From Roseicyclus sp965662675 (GTDB lineage: Bacteria; Pseudomonadota; Alphaproteobacteria; Rhodobacterales; Rhodobacteraceae), in NCBI RefSeq assembly GCF_965662675.1, contig NZ_CBFIIK010000020.1, positions 1-28,337 on the forward strand: a DNA stretch of 28,337 bases, given 5' to 3'. Below the pieces are notes generated by a model. The model was not told the origin of the DNA. It ran no database searches and saw only the letters and a program-made list of their open reading frames with translations. The position numbers and the translations under genes are program-made. Positions 21,568 to 28,337 of the stretch are shown here, piece by piece; positions within the stretch are counted from its first letter, which is position 1; the number at the start of each line of letters is the position of its first letter.

Positions 21568-22275
21568 ATGGATGACGCGTTGATCGAGATTGAATATCGG
21601 CCAAAACCAACGGCGGATCGGCCGTTTCTTGGCCTGACCGTGCTTGTGGTCGAGGATAGCCGCTATGCCTCGGAGGCGGTCAGGCTGATGTGCCTGCGTT
21701 CGGGCGCGCGGATCAGGCGGGCGGATTGCATCGGCGCGGCCGAGCGGCATCTGCATGTCTACCGGCCCAGCATCGCCATTGTCGATCTGGGCCTGCCCGA
21801 CGGGTCCGGGACCGATCTGATCGCGCGCATGGACAAGATGCGCCCGCGTGTGCCGGTGCTGCTCGGCACATCGGGGGCGGATCGCGCAAGCGCGCAAGCT
21901 GAGGTGATGAAGGCCGGGGGCGACGGGTTCTTGGCCAAACCGATCGAGTCATTGGCGCATTTCCAAAGCACGATCATGTCGCATCTGCCCGCCGATATCT
22001 GCGCCCGGATGCCGCGCCCGGTGGATTTCGATGCTGTTGAACCCGATCCCATCACCTTTCGCGAAGATCTGACCCATGCCATCGCCCTTCTGGCGCTCGA
22101 AGAACCGCCCCTGGGCTATCTCAGGCGGTTCTTGCTGGGCGTGGCGCGCAGCGCGCGCGATGCAGCACTCGAGGGGCGCGCGACCGGTATCGGCGATCAG
22201 CTTGCCGCCACCGAGCGGCGGGCGCTCAGCGCCTTTCTCTCGCAGCGGGTGAAGGCCTTGGCCGTGGTGATGTAG
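21568..22275 (+). CDS. response regulator with a receiver domain and a helical tail
   Basis: This 235-residue protein has a receiver (REC) domain at about residues 22-140: the acidic pair Glu29/Asp30 (VVEDS), the phosphorylatable Asp73 (IVDLGLPDGSG), the switch Thr101 (GTSG) and Lys124 (FLAKPI). All key residues are present, so it should be phosphorylated. The remaining 90 residues are mostly helical, with no recognisable DNA-binding, GGDEF, EAL or HPt signature, so its output is unknown. GGGG eight bases before the ATG at 21568 and the MDDALIEIEY start support this choice over a GTG at 21550. It is convergent with aspS with an 8-base gap. No histidine kinase is adjacent. Confidence 0.88.
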   Translation: MDDALIEIEYRPKPTADRPFLGLTVLVVEDSRYASEAVRLMCLRSGARIRRADCIGAAERHLHVYRPSIAIVDLGLPDGSGTDLIARMDKMRPRVPVLLGTSGADRASAQAEVMKAGGDGFLAKPIESLAHFQSTIMSHLPADICARMPRPVDFDAVEPDPITFREDLTHAIALLALEEPPLGYLRRFLLGVARSARDAALEGRATGIGDQLAATERRALSAFLSQRVKALAVVM

Positions 22276-22283
22276 CGCGCGCT

Positions 22284-24071
22284 TCAGTCCCGCGGGATCA
22301 CGCGCAGCCCCAATTCCATCAGCTGATCGCTCAGCGGCTCGGAGGGGGCACCCATCATCAGATCCTCGGCGCGCTGGTTCATCGGGAACAAGATCACCTC
22401 GCGGATATTCGAGGTGCCGGCCAAGATCATGACAAGCCGGTCGATCCCCGCCGCACAACCGCCATGGGGCGGCGCGCCATATTGGAAGGCGTTGACCATG
22501 CCACCGAAACGCTTGCGCACCTCGTCTTGCCCATAGCCCGCCAGTTCAAAGGCCTTGAACATGATCTCGGGCGTGTGGTTACGGATTGCACCCGAAATGA
22601 CCTCATAGCCATTGCAGGCCAGATCATATTGATAGCCCAGCACCTTCAGCGGATCGCCCGAGAGGGCCTCCATCCCGCCTTGCGGCATGGAGAACGGGTT
22701 ATGCGAGAAGTCGATCTTGCCCGTCGCCTCGTCGCGCTCATACATCGGAAAATCGACGATCCATGCGAAAGCAAAGCGGGTTTGGTCGATCAGGCCAAGC
22801 TCTTCACCAATGGCGGTGCGCGCACGACCCGCGATGGCCTCGAACTCGGACGGTTTGCCCGCAAGGAAAAACGCCGCATCGCCCGAGCCAAGACCAAGCT
22901 GCTGGCGGATCGCCTCGGTCCGCTCGGGGCCAATATTCTTGGCCAAGGGGCCGGCGGCCTCAAGGCTACCATCCTCGGCATCGCGCCAGAAGATATAGCC
23001 CATGCCGGGCAAGCCTTGCCCCTGCGCCCATGAATTCATCCGGTCGCAGAATTTGCGCGAGCCGCCCGTGGGGGCGGGGATGGCACGCACCTGCGTGCCG
23101 TCTTGCTCGAGGATACGCGCGAAAATCGCGAAGCCAGAGCCCGCGAAATGGTCGGAGACCACCTGCATCTCGATGGGGTTGCGCAGGTCAGGCTTGTCGG
23201 TGCCGTATTTCAGCGCCGCATCCGCATAGGAAATGCGCGGCCAATCCGCGGCGGGATCGACGCGGCGATCACCGCCGAATTCGCCGAACAGCCCCGCAAG
23301 GACGGGGCCCACGGTGCCGAACACATCCTCTTGCTCGACAAAGGACATCTCGAGGTCGAGCTGGTAGAAATCGGTCGGCGAGCGGTCGGCGCGCGGATCT
23401 TCGTCACGGAAACAGGGCGCGATCTGGAAATAGCGATCAAAGCCCGACACCATCAAAAGCTGCTTGAACTGCTGCGGGGCCTGCGGCAGCGCGTAGAACT
23501 TGCCGGGGTGAAGCCGTGAAGGCACCAAGAAATCGCGCGCACCTTCGGGCGAGGAGGCGGTGATGATCGGCGTCTGGTATTCGCGGAACCCAAGATCCCA
23601 CATCCGCCGCCGCAAGGACGCCACCACATCCGAACGCAGCTTCATATTGCTCTGCATCGCCTCGCGGCGCAGGTCGAGGTAGCGGTATTTCAGACGCGTT
23701 TCCTCGGGGTATTCCTGATCGCCGAAAACCTGCAGCGGCAGATCGCCGGTCACACCACCCAATACGGTCACATCACGGATGAAAACCTCGATCTCGCCCG
23801 TGGGGATCTTGGTGTTGACCAGCGAAGGATCGCGCGCCTTCACCACCCCGTCGATGCGGATGCAATATTCCGCGCGCAGCTTTTCGACCTGCGTGAAGAC
23901 CGGGCTATCGGGGTCGCACAAGACCTGCGTGATGCCATAATGGTCGCGCAGATCGATGAAGATGACGCCGCCATGATCGCGGCGGCGATGGACCCAGCCC
24001 GAGAGGCGAACGGTCTGACCGACATCGGCGGCGGTCAGGGCGGCGCAGGTATGGCTGCGAAAAGCGTGCAT
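22284..24071 (-). CDS. aspS: aspartyl-tRNA synthetase
   Basis: This is a class II synthetase of 595 residues, the bacterial-type length. The N-terminal OB anticodon-binding domain (about residues 1-110) has VRLSGWVHRRRDHGGVIFIDLRDHYG. Motif 2 is FRDEDPRADRSPTDFYQLD, a bacterial GAD insertion follows in the middle, and motif 3 is GCAAGIDRLVMILAGTSNIREVI. The start at 24071 is chosen because AAGGGGA lies 8 bases upstream and homologues begin MHAFRSHTC; an in-frame extension to 24125 is unsupported. If the organism lacks AsnRS, as many Rhodobacteraceae do, the enzyme would be non-discriminating and rely on GatCAB; this is inference. Confidence 0.98.
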   Translation of the reverse strand: MHAFRSHTCAALTAADVGQTVRLSGWVHRRRDHGGVIFIDLRDHYGITQVLCDPDSPVFTQVEKLRAEYCIRIDGVVKARDPSLVNTKIPTGEIEVFIRDVTVLGGVTGDLPLQVFGDQEYPEETRLKYRYLDLRREAMQSNMKLRSDVVASLRRRMWDLGFREYQTPIITASSPEGARDFLVPSRLHPGKFYALPQAPQQFKQLLMVSGFDRYFQIAPCFRDEDPRADRSPTDFYQLDLEMSFVEQEDVFGTVGPVLAGLFGEFGGDRRVDPAADWPRISYADAALKYGTDKPDLRNPIEMQVVSDHFAGSGFAIFARILEQDGTQVRAIPAPTGGSRKFCDRMNSWAQGQGLPGMGYIFWRDAEDGSLEAAGPLAKNIGPERTEAIRQQLGLGSGDAAFFLAGKPSEFEAIAGRARTAIGEELGLIDQTRFAFAWIVDFPMYERDEATGKIDFSHNPFSMPQGGMEALSGDPLKVLGYQYDLACNGYEVISGAIRNHTPEIMFKAFELAGYGQDEVRKRFGGMVNAFQYGAPPHGGCAAGIDRLVMILAGTSNIREVILFPMNQRAEDLMMGAPSEPLSDQLMELGLRVIPRD

Positions 24072-24182
24072 CTTGGCGGTCCCCTTGGGGTAGGTTGGGC
24101 TGTCTCGGACGTCGCGCCGATACACAGCGCCACGCCGGTGAAGTCAACCCCGGCAGGGCGCGGGCAGGCAAGCGCCGCATGC

Positions 24183-24201
24183 GTATTTCTGGAAAGATGA
24201 A
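24183..24201 (-). repeat. dispersed intergenic repeat, copy 2
   Basis: The minus strand reads TTCATCTTTCCAGAAATAC, identical to 18 of 19 bases at 4536-4554. It lies in the 156-base gap between the fdxE stop and the aspS start. A shared intergenic location suggests a family of short repeats; nothing else was recognised in this gap. Confidence 0.5.
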
Positions 24202-24227
24202 GGCAAGGCAGGTGCCCTGCCCAAGGC

Positions 24228-24551
24228 TCAGATCTGTTTTTCCGGCATATGCACCACCAAGCCGTCCAGCGCATCGGAAACCTTGAGCTGGCAGGTCAGC
24301 CGCGAGCGCGCGGCATCGGGCTGATAGGCGAATTCGAGCATATCTTCTTCCATCGGGTCGATGGCGGGAAGTTTCGCGACCCAAGCAGGGTCGACATAGA
24401 CATGGCAGGTCGAGCAGGCGCAGGCACCGCCGCAATCGGCCTCGATGCCCGGAATATTGTTGTCGCGCGCGCCTTCCATCACGGTCAGCCCGTTGGGCAC
24501 CTCGACGACATGTTCGGTGCCATTATGCTCGATATAGGTGATCTTCGCCAT
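24228..24551 (-). CDS. fdxE: [2Fe-2S] ferredoxin, FdVI type
   Basis: This 107-residue adrenodoxin/putidaredoxin-like ferredoxin is nearly colinear with Rhodobacter capsulatus ferredoxin VI (FdxE). It begins MAKITYIEHNGT and ends VVHMPEKQI as that protein does. The cluster cysteines are Cys40, Cys46, Cys49 and Cys87 (C-x5-C-x2-C-x37-C), plus an extra Cys44 in GGACACSTCH. These ferredoxins pass electrons to monooxygenases or act in iron-sulfur assembly; the partner of FdVI is not established. AAAGG eight bases before the ATG supports the start. It is divergent from the SOS-box gene to the right. Confidence 0.95.
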   Translation of the reverse strand: MAKITYIEHNGTEHVVEVPNGLTVMEGARDNNIPGIEADCGGACACSTCHVYVDPAWVAKLPAIDPMEEDMLEFAYQPDAARSRLTCQLKVSDALDGLVVHMPEKQI

Positions 24552-24616
24552 GTGTTGCCTTTCTTGTGCCGTGGTCCGCGCGTCGGATCGGGTTGCGCGT
24601 TAGGTAATATGACCTT

Positions 24617-24633
24617 GGGCTGCTTTCCAGCCC
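24617..24633 (+). repeat. hairpin in the fdxE/OB-protein gap
   Basis: GGGCTG (24617-24622) and CAGCCC (24628-24633) form a perfect 6-bp stem with a 5-nt loop. CCCG (24631-24634) can alternatively pair with CGGG (24641-24644). It lies just upstream of the predicted SOS promoter and in the fdxE leader region on the other strand. Confidence 0.35.
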
Positions 24634-24645
24634 GAATTGCCGGGC

Positions 24646-24673
24646 TTGTGGTAACGGATAAATGTTCTATCTT
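24646..24673 (+). promoter_or_regulatory. predicted SOS promoter of the OB-fold gene
   Basis: TTGTGG (24646-24651), a 16-bp spacer and TATCTT (24668-24673) form a sigma70-type promoter. The -10 is followed by exactly 7 nt and then ATG at 24681, predicting a leaderless transcript. The -10 hexamer, spacer length and distance to ATG are identical to those of imuA. Confidence 0.55.
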
Positions 24674-24678
24674 TGTTC
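24664..24678 (+). promoter_or_regulatory. LexA-binding SOS box (GTTC-N7-GTTC)
   Basis: GTTC TATCTTT GTTC is an exact match to the alphaproteobacterial LexA consensus. It covers the predicted -10 hexamer and ends two bases before the ATG of the OB-fold gene, so bound LexA would occlude RNA polymerase. The divergent fdxE starts 113 bases away and is less likely to be controlled by it. Confidence 0.85.
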
Positions 24679-24680
24679 TC

Positions 24681-25061
24681 ATGGAGCCACAAACCCGCCC
24701 CCCCGCATGGCCGCGCCCGCCCGTATGCCTGCCCCATCACATGCTGCACCTGCCGCCCGAGGGGGCGCGGGTGGCGGTGGCGGGGCTTGTGCTGGTGCGT
24801 CAGCGCCCCGGCACGGCCAAGGGCGTGATTTTCATCACGCTCGAGGATGAGTTCGCGGTATGCAACGTGATCGTCTGGCAAAAGATCTATCAGCAATTTC
24901 GCCGGGCGGTGATCGCGGGCCGGCTTTTGCGAGTGACGGGGCGGGTGCAGCGGCAATCGGGCGTCACCCATGTGGTGGCCGAGCAGGTCGAGGATATCTC
25001 GGCGTTGCTGGATGAATTGGTGCGCTTGCATGAGCCGGCACGCGCCGCAGATCAGCCATGA
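24681..25061 (+). CDS. stand-alone OB-fold protein resembling the DnaE2 C-terminus
   Basis: This 126-residue protein closely resembles the C-terminal OB-fold domain of the error-prone polymerase DnaE2. The core is ARVAVAGLVLVRQRPGTAKG (residues 29-48), VIFITLEDEFAVCNVIVWQK (49-68), then RLLRVTGRVQRQSGVTHVVA (81-100) and EDISALLDELV. The PHP, polymerase and HhH domains of a complete DnaE2 (about 1,000 residues) are absent. The first 28 residues are proline-rich and unlike the start of DnaE2. An SOS box abuts the ATG, so regulation appears intact. No Shine-Dalgarno sequence is present, consistent with a leaderless message; an in-frame ATG at 24741 is an alternative. The frame is open and free of stops well upstream, so it could be a decayed dnaE2 remnant, but the clean start and retained promoter argue for a functional small protein. 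It probably binds single-stranded DNA or a mutasome partner (inference). Confidence 0.75.
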   Translation: MEPQTRPPAWPRPPVCLPHHMLHLPPEGARVAVAGLVLVRQRPGTAKGVIFITLEDEFAVCNVIVWQKIYQQFRRAVIAGRLLRVTGRVQRQSGVTHVVAEQVEDISALLDELVRLHEPARAADQP

Positions 25062-25141
25062 GAAAGCGAAAGCTTTCGCGATCGCCCCAAACAGGTTATC
25101 CTTGGTGGCAAGATAAAACCGCGCAGCGAGCAGTCAAACCC

Positions 25142-25702
25142 ATGCGCCTGACCGTCCTTTGCCCCGGGCTTTTGGCCCTTTCCGCCTGCATGCCCGCAGC
25201 GCAGCAGGATGCGTTCGCCAATCCGCTGATCGCGGGAGAAGGGGCGGTCGAGGTCTTGCGCGGGGTAGGCCCGCCCGATGCCGACCCCTTGGCATGCTAC
25301 GGGCGCAAATCCACCCCGGCGGTGATCGAGACAGTGACCGAGCAGGTGATGCTCCAGCCGCCCCAGATCGATACCGATGGCAGCCTGCGTGAGCCCGCGA
25401 TCTTCGTGACCGAGACGCATCAGCGCATCGTGACCGAACGGCGGGATCTGTGGTTCGAAGTCCCCTGCGCATTGGAGGCGGGCGATCGCGATTTCATCGC
25501 CTCGCTGCAACGTGCGCTTAGCGCGCGCGGGCTCTATGCCGGGCCTGTCACGGGCGATATGAACCGTCGCACATCGCGCGCGATCCGCGCCTTTCAAGCG
25601 CCGCAGGGCCTCGACAGCGAGATCTTGTCGCTGGCCGCCGCCCAGCAGCTTGGCTTGGCGCTCTGGGATCCGAGGCTGGCAGCGGGCGGCGAAACCGGCT
25701 GA
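25142..25702 (+). CDS. lipoprotein with a peptidoglycan-binding domain
   Basis: This 186-residue predicted lipoprotein has a short signal peptide (MRLTVLCPGLLALSAC) ending in the lipobox LSAC with Cys16 as the lipidated residue. The C-terminal half contains a PG_binding_1-like motif, DFIASLQRALSARGLYAGPVTG followed by NRRTSRAIRAFQ. The middle section (about residues 20-115) has a pair of repeated acid-rich strands (VTEQVMLQPP, VTETHQRIV) of unknown fold. An in-frame ATG at 25058 overlaps the OB-fold gene stop (ATGA) and would add 28 polar residues before the signal peptide. The lipobox favours 25142, although ribosome binding is weak at both. It probably sits in the outer membrane facing peptidoglycan. 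Confidence 0.78.
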   Translation: MRLTVLCPGLLALSACMPAAQQDAFANPLIAGEGAVEVLRGVGPPDADPLACYGRKSTPAVIETVTEQVMLQPPQIDTDGSLREPAIFVTETHQRIVTERRDLWFEVPCALEAGDRDFIASLQRALSARGLYAGPVTGDMNRRTSRAIRAFQAPQGLDSEILSLAAAQQLGLALWDPRLAAGGETG

Positions 25703-25710
25703 GCGCGCCC

Positions 25711-25743
25711 AAAGAAAAACCCCCGGACCAAAGGCCCGGGGGT
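25711..25743 (-). terminator. rho-independent terminator of degP
   Basis: On the minus strand ACCCCCGG (25743-25736) pairs with CCGGGGGT (25726-25719) across a 9-nt loop and is followed by TTTTTCTTT (25719-25711). It lies 26 bases past the degP stop. The plus-strand lipoprotein gene ends 8 bases away on the other side and may share the stem. Confidence 0.85.
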
Positions 25744-25768
25744 CAGGTCTGCAAGCAGCAAGCCCTTG

Positions 25769-27283
25769 TCAGTCGGCAAGGCTCAGTGCAACGAAGCGCG
25801 GATTGCCCGCGCGCCGGATCAGCAGCAACACGGATTTCTGACCATTCTCGGTCGCGCTTTGCACGCTGGCCTGAAAGCCCGCCACATCGCTGACGGGTTG
25901 CTGGGCCACCTCGGTGATCACATCGCCTGTGGCCAAGCCCTTGGTCGCCGCATCGGAGGCGGGGTCGACCGCTTCGATCACCAGCCCGGCCGCACCCGGC
26001 GCAAGACCAAGCTGGCTGCGCAACTCATCTGTCAGCGGCGCAAGCGTCATGCCCAAGACCTGCGTGGGTGCAGGCGGCGCGACCTGTGCATCTGGGGTCG
26101 CTGCGGCAACACCTTCGGCGGTTTCACGACGTCCAAGCGTCACGGCAAGGATCTCAGCGGCGCCTTCGCGCACCACCTCGACCGGTACGGTCTGGCCCTC
26201 GGCGCGCTCACCGACGATGCGCACCAATTCGCGCGTGTCGCCGATCTGCTCGCCATCGAAGGTGAGGATGACATCACCCACCTCCATGCCGCCATCGCGG
26301 GCCGGCCCTTCCGGCACATCGGTGACCAAAGCGCCGCGCGCCTCGGCCAAGCCCAGCCCATCGGCAAGTTCCGGGGTGACATCTTGGATGCGCACACCCA
26401 GCCAGCCACGCCGCGTTTCGCCGAATTCGCGCAGCTGGTCGACCACATTTGTCACCACGGCCGAGGACATGGCGAAACCGATCCCGATCGAGCCACCCGT
26501 GGGCGACAAGATGGCGGTGTTCACACCGATCACCTCGCCCGCCATGTTGAACAGCGGCCCGCCGGAATTGCCACGGTTGATCGCGGCGTCGGTCTGGATG
26601 TAGTCATCATAGCTTCCAGAAAGCGCCCGGCCCGCAGCCGAGACGATACCCACCGAGACGGAAAAACCCTGACCCAAGGGGTTGCCCATCGCCATGACCC
26701 AATCGCCCACCCGCATCGCGGTGCTATCGCCGAAATCGACGAAGGGGAGCGGCGCATCGGCCATGACCTTGAGCACCGCGATATCGGTATTGGGATCGGT
26801 GCCCACCAACTCCGCCTCTAGCGTAAAGCCCGCGCGGAATTCGATTGTGATTTCATCGGCGCCTTCGATGACATGGTTATTCGTGACGATGTAGCCATCC
26901 TCGGAGATCACGAAACCCGAGCCCAGCGCTTGGCTACGGCGCGGGCCGCGGTCGGGGCTTTGCCGGTCGAGGAAATCGTTGAAGAAATCCTCCAAGGGCG
27001 AACCTTCGGGCACGACCGGTCCGGGGCCTTGGCGGCTGGCCACGATGGATGAGGTGGTGATGTTGACCACCGCATCACCCACCTGATCGACCAGATCGGC
27101 GAATGTCGCGGGGGGGGCGGATTGCGCACGCACTGGCGTGATGGCGATCAGCATCGTCATCACCATCATCACGCTGGCCAACGCCGCGATCGCCAGGCGA
27201 TGCCGCGCAGGGCCGGTTTCGGTGCGGGCGATGGCCGCGCTGGTGCGGCGCGGTGTGAGCATTCGGGCCTGCAAGATCGTCAC
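25769..27283 (-). CDS. degP: periplasmic serine protease, Do/DegP family
   Basis: This is an HtrA-type protease/chaperone of 504 residues. After a long basic N-terminus (about 30 residues) comes a hydrophobic segment (about 30-49) with a likely signal cleavage near VRA-QS (residue 53). The trypsin-like domain has the full catalytic triad His137 (TNNHVIEG), Asp167 (NTDIAVL) and Ser240 (RGNSGGPLF), with a basic/acidic-rich LA loop before it. Two PDZ domains follow (about 285-370 and 410-500; the second is marked by GLATGDVITEV). The start is GTG at 27283, chosen for AGGAGG five bases upstream; an ATG at 27262 lies within. A strong terminator follows. It lies after hflC and DUF2065, a common order for hflKC-linked proteases. 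Whether it is DegP or DegQ cannot be settled. Confidence 0.95.
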   Translation of the reverse strand: MTILQARMLTPRRTSAAIARTETGPARHRLAIAALASVMMVMTMLIAITPVRAQSAPPATFADLVDQVGDAVVNITTSSIVASRQGPGPVVPEGSPLEDFFNDFLDRQSPDRGPRRSQALGSGFVISEDGYIVTNNHVIEGADEITIEFRAGFTLEAELVGTDPNTDIAVLKVMADAPLPFVDFGDSTAMRVGDWVMAMGNPLGQGFSVSVGIVSAAGRALSGSYDDYIQTDAAINRGNSGGPLFNMAGEVIGVNTAILSPTGGSIGIGFAMSSAVVTNVVDQLREFGETRRGWLGVRIQDVTPELADGLGLAEARGALVTDVPEGPARDGGMEVGDVILTFDGEQIGDTRELVRIVGERAEGQTVPVEVVREGAAEILAVTLGRRETAEGVAAATPDAQVAPPAPTQVLGMTLAPLTDELRSQLGLAPGAAGLVIEAVDPASDAATKGLATGDVITEVAQQPVSDVAGFQASVQSATENGQKSVLLLIRRAGNPRFVALSLAD

Positions 27284-27434
27284 GTTATCCTCCTGTCCAA
27301 GCCATAGGGGCGCAAGTGCGCGACCCCAAGGCACATATTTGGGCCTATTTCGCCGGGATCAATCCCACCGGCCCAGATTGCGCGCCCTGCCCTGTCACAT
27401 CGTCGTGACGCGGCGTGGCGATCTTGCGGCCCAA

Positions 27435-27450
27435 CGGGGCTAAAGCCCCG
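27435..27450 (-). repeat. hairpin spanning the DUF2065 stop codon
   Basis: CGGGGC (27450-27445) and GCCCCG (27440-27435) on the minus strand form a 6-bp stem with a TTTA loop. The TAG stop of the DUF2065 gene (27442-27440) lies in the loop and the first base of the right arm. No T-tract follows, so it is unlikely to be a strong terminator; it may modulate readthrough to degP. Confidence 0.4.
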
Positions 27451-27637
27451 CGCTAACAGCCAATGAGATCAACACCGCGCCCAGCGTCATCGCCGCCAAA
27501 CCGATCAGGCGGCGCGTCTCGACCGGGATCTGATTCATCAATCGCAGCAGCTCATCCAAACGCGAAGGGGCCAGTGCGAACACCAGCCCCTCGACAACAA
27601 GCACCATTCCGAGCCCCAGCAACAGCATCAGGCCCAT
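27440..27637 (-). CDS. DUF2065 family small membrane protein
   Basis: This 65-residue protein has two hydrophobic segments (about residues 2-22 and 43-63) flanking a short polar loop (SRLDELLRLMNQIPVETRR). It matches DUF2065, a family typically encoded next to hflK/hflC in proteobacteria, which fits here. Its function is not established; the context suggests a role with the HflKC membrane complex that modulates FtsH. GGGA upstream of the ATG at 27637 overlaps the end of hflC, indicating coupled translation. Confidence 0.88.
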   Translation of the reverse strand: MGLMLLLGLGMVLVVEGLVFALAPSRLDELLRLMNQIPVETRRLIGLAAMTLGAVLISLAVSAGL

Positions 27638-27649
27638 CGCGCGCTTCCC

Positions 27650-28337
<688 letters not shown>

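Noticed and set aside
24249..24680. Long plus-strand open frame upstream of the OB-fold gene
   Set aside because: It runs antisense through fdxE and its leader, its translation resembles no protein I know, and the OB similarity begins only after the ATG at 24681.

Overview
The window is a GC-rich, densely packed stretch of an alphaproteobacterial chromosome, most likely from the Rhodobacteraceae (Rhodobacter/Roseobacter/Paracoccus group). The evidence is the gene families and their order: the aa3 cytochrome oxidase cluster ctaC-ctaB-small ORF-ctaG-ctaE-surf1 running into thrC and an M16 peptidase, an FdVI-type ferredoxin, LexA sites of the alphaproteobacterial form GTTC-N7-GTTC, a CtrA-type site before dprA, and the hflC-DUF2065-degP order. 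It reads as core genome. I see no insertion sequence, prophage, CRISPR array, tRNA or rRNA, and no gene-free stretch longer than 300 bases.

Layout. 1-2.2 kb: an SDR oxidoreductase and an MFS transporter (minus). 2.2-2.7 kb: an AT-richer cupin gene with a palindromic operator candidate, probably acquired. 2.7-4.4 kb: imuA (minus, under a perfect SOS box) divergent from the aldo/keto reductase tas (plus). 4.65-13.67 kb: one long minus-strand gene series, ctaC, ctaB, a small membrane protein, ctaG, ctaE, surf1, thrC, M16 peptidase, GNAT acetyltransferase and a GlcD-type FAD oxidoreductase, with many overlapping start/stop codons. 13.85-20.79 kb: plus-strand tldD, dprA (CtrA-type site), topA, a nitroreductase and an EI24/CysZ-like membrane protein. 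20.73-21.42 kb: DUF1467 and methylmalonyl-CoA epimerase (minus), the former overlapping the EI24 gene tail to tail. 21.57-22.28 kb: a response regulator, convergent with aspS (22.28-24.07). 24.2-25.7 kb: ferredoxin fdxE (minus), then a 126-residue protein equivalent to the OB-fold tail of error-prone polymerase DnaE2, and a peptidoglycan-binding lipoprotein (plus). 25.77-28.34 kb: degP, DUF2065 and partial hflC (minus), an envelope protein quality-control group.

How the genes work together. The cta series supplies subunits II and III, heme O synthesis (CtaB), CuB insertion (CtaG) and heme insertion (SURF1) for an aa3 oxidase; subunit I is not in the window. HflC, DUF2065 and DegP form a membrane/periplasm proteolysis group. 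DprA and ImuA link the window to DNA uptake and SOS repair.

The most notable observation is a pair of SOS-type genes 21 kb apart. Orphan imuA and the stand-alone DnaE2-like OB protein both have an exact GTTC-N7-GTTC box. They also share the same promoter geometry: a TTGNGN-type -35 hexamer, a 16-bp spacer, the -10 hexamer TATCTT, then exactly 7 nt to an ATG. This predicts leaderless, LexA-controlled transcripts. Neither imuB nor a full dnaE2 is present here, so these may be parts of a dispersed or reduced mutasome, or a small SOS protein not previously characterised.
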